From: Gonium pectorale
Taxonomy: Eukaryota > Chlorophyta > Chlorophyceae > Chlamydomonadales > Volvocaceae
NCBI GenBank assembly: GCA_001584585.1
Contig: LSYV01000035.1
Coordinates: forward strand, 333,040-397,039
Direction of reading: 5' to 3'
DNA: 64,000 bases
Shown: piece after piece, positions 56,701 through 64,000 of the stretch
Layout of the letters: each line of letters opens with the position of its first letter
Position numbering within the stretch: position 1 is the stretch's first letter
The notes under the pieces: model-generated
What the model was told of the DNA's origin: nothing
What the model saw: only the letters and a program-made list of their open reading frames with translations
The model's database searches: none
Translations under genes and position numbers: made by a program

Positions 56701-59700
56701 GCTGCTGTCCAATCAGGCGGAGCTGCGCGCCGTGCGCTCCGAGCTGGCAGAGCGCTCCTCGGCGCTGGAGAGCGTGGCCACGCAGCTGCTGCGCAGGCAG
56801 AAGGAGCTTGCAGACACCGACTCCATGTATGCGGCGGTGCTCGACCAGAGTGAGTTGCCTCGTGATGCCCATCTGGGATACTCTGGGTGCAAGACGCGGA
56901 TACTCAATACCCATGGTTCTGGCATGTGAGAATGCCGCAAGTGCGCTCGTATTGCTCTGTATCAACGTGGTGGGGAGGGGGGTCGTGTCCTCCACATTTT
57001 CCGCGCATGATATGATACTCATACCCTCTCTCCGCTTCTCCCCGTTGCCACCTCACCCACCAGGCAAGGACCTTCTGGAGCTGAAGCGAGGCCAGATGCT
57101 CCGGAACGTGGACGACGCGGTTGACTCGGAGCGGCGCACGCTGCTGGCCAGCAAGATGGCGGCCATGCGGGCGGACGTGGAGGCGCAGGTGGGCGGGGAG
57201 TGAATGAAGCGGGACGATGAGGACTAATCGGCCAGCGGGCCGAAGGCCAATCGACCACATGCCGTGACACAGGCGCTGGCCTGCGGGGCTACGGGCCCAA
57301 AAGATGCGCCGCACAGGCATAGAGCCGTCTGCCCCTTTATAGCCGTTTGCAGTCCGCACCTTTGTGTTTCAACGTGCCACCCCTGCTGGCGCTCCTGCCG
57401 CACATGACAGGTCGTCAGCGAGCGCGAGCTTTACCGGGCCCGCCTTCAACAGCAGCAGGCCGCTGCTGCTGCGGCGGCGGCCGCACCGCTGCTGCCCATG
57501 CGCCAGGGCTCCCGGGGCGGCTACCCCCCAGAAGACCCGCACCTGGGGCAGCTCAACCACGCCGGCCTCGCGGCCTCCACCGCCACTTCACGCGCCGCGG
57601 CGCCCGGAGCCTCCTCGACCAACACCCTAGGGGACGACCTGCGGGGGTCCACCAACATGTGGCAGGGGCCCCTGCCGGCCGTTAGCCCCAAGCTGCCGGG
57701 TTCCGCCCAGGCTGGCGCCCAGCAGTACATGCCGTCATCGGGATACTCCGTCACTGTGTCGGGCCACCACCCCCCGCCTCTCATGCTTCCAAATGACCCC
57801 ATGCAGCCGCCCACACAGCAGCAGCAACACTTCATGAACTTGGGACAATCGATTACACTTGCCGGCGGTGCGCAGTATGGCGGGCATGCACCACAGTACG
57901 GCATGCACGCGTCATCGGCAGCTGCTGCGGCGCCATCGTCTGCTGACATTGCGGCGGCGCAGTACGCGGCGGCGCTTGCGGCGCAGAGCGCTGCCGCAGC
58001 CGCGCAGAGCGCCCATGCCAACCTGCCAGACCTGGTCAGTCTCGCGGAGAACCTGCACCGCAGCCTACAGCTGCTGATGCCACGTAAGTGCGCGACGTGC
58101 CTGCCACCGCCGTGTGTCGGTCGCGCTGATCAAGCCTTCCATTTCATGGCTAGGTACTGCACCGCTGTCGCGTTGTGCGTTCCGTGCGCTCGATACCATT
58201 GACCAGTCTTCTGACGGCGTCGGACCCCTCGCCCCCGCGCTGACGCAGTCACCAGCAAGCAGACGCAGGCGGGGGCAGCACCATCCCCGGAGCGGCTCCG
58301 GCCTGGAGCTTTCGGGCAGTCTACGCAGCTGTCGCAATCAGGCAACGTGGACTGGAACACAACGCCTCTGCCGCCCGCGGCCGCGGAGGACCCGGTCCTG
58401 TCGAGGGTGGGTTGTGGCGCAGTGACGGGAAACAGTGTGTCCTGGTCTGGCGGACCTTTGCAAAGCTTAGCTTCAACGCATTTGTCAATCCTGAGGCTCG
58501 ACCTTTTGCTGTAGCTTGTGGCTTTCTGGACGGTGTCGCGTGCCGACATTGCTCTTCGCTCCTTCCGTACGGCGCTGCGGCTCCGCTCGTGCAGGCGTGG
58601 GTGTACCTCAAGCTGCAGAAGGCCTACCTCAAGGAGCGCTCCTCAATACTGCAGGCAGCGAGGAGCGACTGGAAGGTATGCCTGCGCTCCTGTGCCAGGC
58701 CCTCCCCCACGAAATCCGGGAGCCGGCGGACCGCATGCAACAATGGCTTGACCGCCGGACAGGAGGCTTCACGTGGAAGCCAGTGCGTTCAACCGTTTTC
58801 TTCTCCCCCCCCAGCCCACCACCACCACCCATCCCCGCAGTGTCCGCCGGACTGCACTCCCACGTCCTTCTGTATGTTTGAGTTACTCTGGCTGTGGTGC
58901 CTTAGCGGATGAATGCCGTGCAGGATTGTCATAGTCAGCAGATACGGTAATGGGCCGAGCGCCACTTGAGTCCTTGGTTCTGCACGCGGCCAAGCATCTA
59001 GTGAGCTACAACGCTCCGCCCCTTGCTGTCCCCCTCTACCCCACCCCAATCCGCAGGAGGACCTCAAGGCCACCATGTCCTCCGCAGGGCCCGGCAGCGA
59101 GGAGCGGCTGGCCATGCTGCAGAACGCCAAGGCGGGGCTTGAGGAGCAGGTGCACCGACTCAACGAGGACAGCAAGCAGGTGCGCACACTCGCCACTCCT
59201 GTGGAGTGACCCGCTTCCGCCAGCCATGGTGGCTCATTGCCCCGCGTGCGAAATGCCGCAGGCGACATCTAGGATCTGCTTCAGCACTTAGTTCATCTCT
59301 GCCAGTCGCCACGGGCAGAAACCGGGTCTAGGCCGCATGGCTGGTTCATTGACTCGTGGCAGAAGGCTCTTGGCGGAAAGCTCATCCCTACAGCACCCCA
59401 CTTTCCCTTGCCGCGTGCACGACTGCCCGCAGCTCCATCGCATGCGGGAACAGCTGACGGCCCTCACCTCAAGGGCCACCGCCACAGCCAGCGCCACGCT
59501 GGCAGGCAACGCCAACGCGTCAGGGGCGGCGGGCGCGCAGGCCCGGCCCGGGAGCCGGACGACGTCACCGGGCCGCGGGAACCTCCCCTCCCCACCCGGC
59601 GCGCCTGGCGGCTTGCTTGTGGGCAACGCCGGGGCCGGTTCAGGCGTTAACAATGTCGACCTGGCGCGGTCGTTACTCCAGCAGCACAGCGCGTGGCTCA

Positions 59701-59732
59701 AGAGCTTTGCACAGCAGCTGTCCAATGTCTGA
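50765..59732 (+). CDS. CEP164: CEP164 orthologue, centriole distal-appendage WW/coiled-coil protein
   Basis: Twenty-three exons join in frame (50765-50849, 50934-50983, 51085-51230, 51416-51548 and so on to 59433-59732): 4443 nt, 1480 residues. The N-terminus is diagnostic: [43 protein letters not shown], then a WW domain with Trp near 63 and 85 ([21 protein letters not shown]), as in animal CEP164. CEP164 sits on distal appendages and docks basal bodies for ciliogenesis. Next come an acidic patch ([16 protein letters not shown]), a 14-Gln run (about residues 544-557), and a long heptad-rich coiled coil over about residues 600-1036 encoded by many small phase-0 exons. An Ala/Gln/Pro-rich linker (exon 57411-58083) follows, then short helices and a Ser/Gly/Pro-rich end ([13 protein letters not shown]). 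The intron after 56395 has a GC donor. One unresolved point is the tiny 36-nt exon at 51762-51797. Confidence 0.92.
53304..53345. repeat. CAG/CAA microsatellite encoding poly-Gln
   Basis: Fourteen consecutive Gln codons, mixed CAG and CAA, lie inside exon 7 of CEP164. Such tracts vary in length between strains. Confidence 0.95.
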
Positions 59733-60792
59733 TCTCCAGTGCCTTGACTGACAGACAGATACAGATAACAGGCTCCCCCTTACTGACTGCCCCTGGACTG
59801 GAGTGTCATTTCATGTTGACATTGAGTGCGAACGTGACCCTGACGCGGTGCCCTGGACAAGTCCTTACGGCGATGGCGGCGCATGACTACCGTGCTCTTT
59901 TGCCTTGTGAACTGGCAGTTATCAAATCTTTAAGCAAATCTACCAGGTCTTGAACAGCCGGTATAGTGGCAGTGGGCATTTCGGTGCTCATATAATGCGC
60001 ACCGTGACGCTGGTTCGCCAGGTTCGCCTGCCTTTAGGCGGCTTCCTCTGCATGCGGCATTGTGGCTGATGGAGGTGGTTGCACGGGAACTGTGAGTCTC
60101 ACTGGCTGCACATGCAACTAGCATGGTTAAAGATTGTACGGAATGCCATTTTTCGCGCACCAAGTGTCCAGAGTCATCTACGGCCCTCCTGTAAGTGCAC
60201 TGTCATGGGCAGTCAGCCTCATGATAACGCGATCTCCTGAAGCTGCGCCTGCCTTGCCCCGTCTGCCAACCCACCTGCAGCCTTGAACCCTGCACCCTTG
60301 CGCCCTAAGCACCTCCCTGTGTGGAAAGGACACGGGGCGGGACCGAATCCACCATATCCGCCCATCGGGGATCTTGTGAGCCCCCACGATATGTCCATTT
60401 GCATGGCCCGGGGATGCGAGACGTAGAACTCCAGGCTGGCCTGGTGTCGAATCGGCAGGCCTCCTTCAATACATTCCTAAACCTCTGCTTGATTATCTTG
60501 TAACACCCAATAGAGGAAGGGCCTGCCGCCTGCGCCGCGTATCGAAGTACGACAATGTCCTGCAATGCCAAATAAACTGACCGGGCCGCGGGTCGCCGTA
60601 GGCACCCTAAGCGCCACTGAAGCTCTTGGCGGCCCGGAACTGTTCATAGGATTCCAAAGCGTATGGTACTGGGTCGATAGGAAGCGGAAATGGCTTCGCA
60701 CCGGACCTGACGGACGCGACGCTGTTATGCTTGTGGCACGTGTATAGTTACCCTGAGGCTCGCCTTGCTGCGTTAGGGCCGCGTCAAACAGC
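59733..60792. other. intergenic region between CEP164 and the TOG gene
   Basis: It contains two candidate TGTAA poly(A) signals for CEP164 and then the upstream region of the TOG gene. No coding feature is supported. Confidence 0.5.
60189..60193 (+). terminator. candidate polyadenylation signal TGTAA (CEP164)
   Basis: It lies about 457 nt after the CEP164 stop, a typical 3' UTR length for these algae. A second TGTAA at 60499-60503 is an alternative. Confidence 0.45.
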
Positions 60793-63700
60793 ATGGGCTC
60801 AATCTTCTCAAAGGACAAGGACAAGAAGAAAAAGGATGAGCCAAAGAAGCCTGGGTCTGCGCCATCGCGCTTGGAGGGCCTTGATGGAACAAGCCCGGCC
60901 CCGGAGATGCCCAAGCGTGCACTCACGCCAGACGCAGCGACGCGGCCTAAAGATGACGGACCAAGCCCTGTAACTGTGTCTGCACCACCCGAGTCGCCGT
61001 CTCCGGCATCGACAGCGTCTCCTTCAGAAGCGACCGAGCGCGGCTCGCAGGTGGGAAATGTCGATACATGGGTCGTTCTTAGAGCCGCAGCCCGTCTTCT
61101 GCACTGCCAGCCGCGCAATTTTACCCGCGATAATGCTTATTGCTATCGGAACGCAGTTCAACATCCGCGACCTCCGACTGTTGCCACCTCACTGAAACCC
61201 TCCTCCCGTCGGTTAACCTGCCCGCAGAGGCCTCGGCCCTCGGCCGACGAGGCGCCCGCTACCGCTGCCGCCCCCACACCTCCCTCTTCTGCACCCGCCT
61301 CAATACCGTCCCGATCCTCGCCGCCACCAAAGGCACAATCACAGCCCCAAGAAGCCGCCGCCGAGGCTTCGCCATCGGAGTCCCCGCCTCCCGCACAGAA
61401 ACCGCTCGCCGTGGACATTCCCTACGATGAGCGGCCAGCCGTAGCGGGTGCGGGGGGTGGCAACAGTAACGACGTGATGACCCCCACTCGGCGAGGGCCC
61501 AAGAAGATCGACTACGTGGGCGCCCAATCGGACGGCACCAAGCTCGCAGCGGACCTGCCGGCGGCGGTGCAGGTGCCCGACGACGCGGTCGCCTGGACGG
61601 CAGTCCTGGGCGAGAGCACGGTGCGCAACCTGCACTCGCCCGACTGGAAGACGCGCGAGCACGCGCTGCAGGCGGTGATGCGCAGCCTGGGCAACGCGCG
61701 CTGGAACGCGGAGCGGTCGCCCGAGGACGTGTGGAACACCGTCACGCAGCTGCTCGACAAGGCGCTCAAGTAGGGGCAGGGTGGTTACGAGGGGGCCTTG
61801 GGTTAGGTCTAGAGTCGAGCGCCGGGACTGGGGCTGGAGGGATGGTGCTTCCGGTGGCAGAGACGGTGACGGTGGGCGGGGGGCGGGGGCGCAGCGACAG
61901 GGGAAGACCCGCTGCGGTGGGAACCGGAGCGCCGGGTGGCGCCAGAGGCCCAACACCGCTTGTGGTTCAGCGCTTAAGAGCTCGTAGGAAGGTGGGATCC
62001 GTCCTGGCTACTGCGCCAGGGACCAATCTATCTAGTCCACAGCGCATCAAGCAACTTGTCACACCGGCGTGCCGGCAGCGGGAGGATGGCCGGCTACCCC
62101 CAGGGGTTTTCGTTCTAGCCCTAGCCCCTCTGCTGTGCAGCATCTCCTCTCCTGCTCAACTGCTCCCTCGCTCGCGTCGCCCGCTCTCATGCCTGCCTCC
62201 CCCTATCCCCTCACAGAGACAAGGTGGCCCCGCTGTACTACGCGTCCCTGGAGCTGCTGTCCACCCTGGTGGCCACCTACTCGCCAAACCTGCCCTACGG
62301 CGTGCTCACACAGGGCCTGGAGCCGCTCATGCCGACCCTGCTGCACCGCGTGGGCAACAACAATGCGCGCATCCAGGTCAGCGGGGGCGGGGCGGGGCGG
62401 GGCCTCCACGGTCCCAGCCCGCATCTAACCGGGTGCATTGCGGTGCTAGCCTGTGTACAGCACCTGAGCCCTGTCCCCTACCAATCGCGCTCGACCCCTT
62501 CCGCAGGAGACGTCCATCCAGGCTCTCCTGACGCTGGCCAACCAGCCGGCCCTGGGTCTGGCCTTCCTGGCGCCGCACGCACTCAGCGCCATCCCCAAGA
62601 AGAGCCAGAGCGGCGCGGCGGCCGCGATCCAGATGTCGGGCCGCCTGGAGCTCATCACGTGCATGCTCAACGTGCAGGTGGAGCAGCGGGCGGGGCGGGG
62701 CGGGGCGGGGCGAGTGGGGCCAGGGGGCGGGAAAAGGGCTACAGGCGGGGGCGTCTCCGGGAGGGGACCACGAGTCCTGCGGCGGCGCCTGGGGCTGCTT
62801 CCGGGGAAGGGCGTCTGGGTCGCGGGCGGGCCGGGGGGCGTCAAAGCAATTAGGGACGTGCTTCAGGGCCGGGAGCTGGATTGGGACAACGGGCATGCTA
62901 TGCGCTGCGGGACTATCAGCCTTGGCGGGGCCCGCAGCGGCTGTAGTCGGCACGCTGTTCCCCACTGTAGCCTCATCGCCAATCCCAGAGATGGCGATCT
63001 GCTTCTGTTAATAGAAGTGGAAGCGTTCCGCTTTTCCAACATTCGCCACCCCCATGTCATACCCGGACCCCGATCTTTTGGCGTCGAACCCGTGAAGTTA
63101 CCGCCTGGCCCTGCCCCACCCACGACCCGCCTGTAGGTGCAGCAGCAGATGGGCTTTGGCACTGCCGGCCGCACGCCCGCCGCTGCCGCCGCTGCTGGCA
63201 AAGGCGGTGATGCCCTAATGGCCGAGGACGTTGTCCGCTTCACGCGGCCGGCGCTGGACATGCCCGACGACAAGGTCCGCACGGCGGCGGTGCGGCTGGT
63301 AGCGGAGGTGTACCGCACGCGCAAGGCGGCGGGGCAGCCGTTCGAGGTGGAGAAGATGGTCGGGGCGGGCCTCAAGCCCGCACTGATGCAGGTGAGGCGG
63401 GCGGGAGGGTCGAGGCGGGGACTCCCTACTGCACTGCACGGTTACATTCACCCCGCTTGCGCCCGGGACGGCATGGGGGAATGGGAAGTGGGGAGCGTTG
63501 CCTGCATGGGCAGGTTTGCCTCGGGGTGTCACTGTCCTGCCGGACAGGGCCGCGTCCGCTGTCTCCACCTGACTGAACTGCCATCCACAGCGCCTGGCCT
63601 GATGACTCCAGCAGTGGACCGGGCACCCACCAACCCGCAAACCCCAAACCCCGATGCGCCTCCCGTCTCCAGGTGCTGCACCGCCGCTTCGCCGAGGTGG

Positions 63701-64000
63701 ACGAGGAGCTGGCGGGCGGGGTGCCGGCGGGCGGCAAGGGCCGCGGCAGCAGCGTGGAGGACACCCCGGTGGGCCCCGGCATCTCCATCAAGGCGCCGGG
63801 CAGCACCGGCGGCGCCAAGGGCAGCGCGCTGCCGCCCATCAGCGGCCGCTTCGGCTCGCTGCCGGCGCTGGCCGTGGTGGGCAGCCGGGGCGGCAGCCCC
63901 GCCAACCCTCGCGCCGCGCCAGCAACTGGGCAGCGCGCCCAGCGGCTCGCCCGCCGACCCGCTCGGCAGGCCGCCGCGGACGCCGCTCTCCCCCGGCGCG
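60793..64000 (+). CDS. TOG-domain protein resembling the CEP104 TOG, 5' part (truncated by window)
   Basis: Six exons are visible (60793-61050, 61228-61769, 62217-62376, 62507-62677, 63137-63391, 63673-end), all in phase, giving at least 571 residues. It begins MGSIFSKDKDKKKKDE, a Gly2/Ser6 N-myristoylation-type motif plus a basic patch, followed by a Ser/Pro/Ala-rich linker to about residue 190. A helical-repeat domain follows: WTAVLGESTVRNLHSPDWKT, PLYYASLELLSTLVATYSP, LLHRVGNNNARIQETSIQAL, VRTAAVRLVAEVYR and MQVLHRRFAEVDEE. The HEAT-pair pattern and spacing match the tubulin-binding TOG domain of CEP104, a ciliary-tip protein. However, the jelly-roll and coiled-coil N-terminal half of CEP104 is absent. 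It could be a distinct TOG family or a rearranged CEP104. The 3' end lies outside the window. Confidence 0.7.
62378..62722 (+). repeat. G-rich (GGGGC)n runs just after two splice donors
   Basis: Runs of GGGGC at about 62383-62403 and 62690-62712 lie within the first 10-35 nt of introns 3 and 4 of the TOG gene. Each has four or more G-tracts, enough to form a G-quadruplex on the transcript. Confidence 0.7.

Overview
The window is GC-rich nuclear DNA of a green alga, very probably a volvocine relative of Chlamydomonas. The support is intron-dense genes with GT-AG splice sites, strong G/C codon bias, long Ala/Gly/Ser/Gln low-complexity protein regions, TGTAA polyadenylation motifs downstream of several genes, and a gene set that mixes plant-type plastid enzymes with centriole/cilium proteins. 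It is an assembled scaffold with two N gaps (27345-27406 and 43699-43718, plus single Ns at 43722 and 43791). I joined exons by hand from splice-site phase; most models below close exactly in frame, which is the main evidence for them.

Layout, left to right. 1300-4132 (-): a nine-exon gene of the plant RHIP1-like family. 4423-6282 (+): a membrane-anchored Cys-rich PAN/Apple-like protein, divergent from it. 6.3-9.5 kb: no confident gene, but repeat copies and coding-like remnants. 9517-16984 (+): a complete 18-exon starch branching enzyme. 18371-28621 (-): a ten-exon gene for a protein of about 2267 residues with a divergent WRKY/FLYWCH-clan zinc-binding region, convergent with the branching enzyme. 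28885-30145 and 31568-32663 (+): tandem duplicate four-exon BTB-like genes. 34865-39191 (-): a low-complexity protein of about 1292 residues with no recognised domain. 41059-44895 (-): plastid SppA (protease IV) whose catalytic core is missing at an assembly gap. 46375-48153 (+): a single-domain rhodanese with an organelle-type presequence. 48.2-50.7 kb: repeats. 50765-59732 (+): a 23-exon CEP164 orthologue. 60793 to the window end (+): the 5' part of a TOG-domain gene resembling the CEP104 TOG, with an N-myristoylation-type start.

Functionally the genes fall into plastid/metabolic (branching enzyme, SppA, rhodanese), ciliary/centriolar (CEP164, CEP104-like TOG) and putative regulatory or signalling (zinc-finger giant, BTB pair, RHIP1-like). 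Genes are independent transcription units. No operon, CRISPR array, rRNA or tRNA was seen. The most noteworthy items are the zinc-binding domain split by an acidic insert, the TOG protein that lacks the usual CEP104 N-terminal half but carries a lipidation motif, the lost SppA core, the patchily conserved BTB duplicates and a dispersed repeat present near 7 kb and again near 50 kb.
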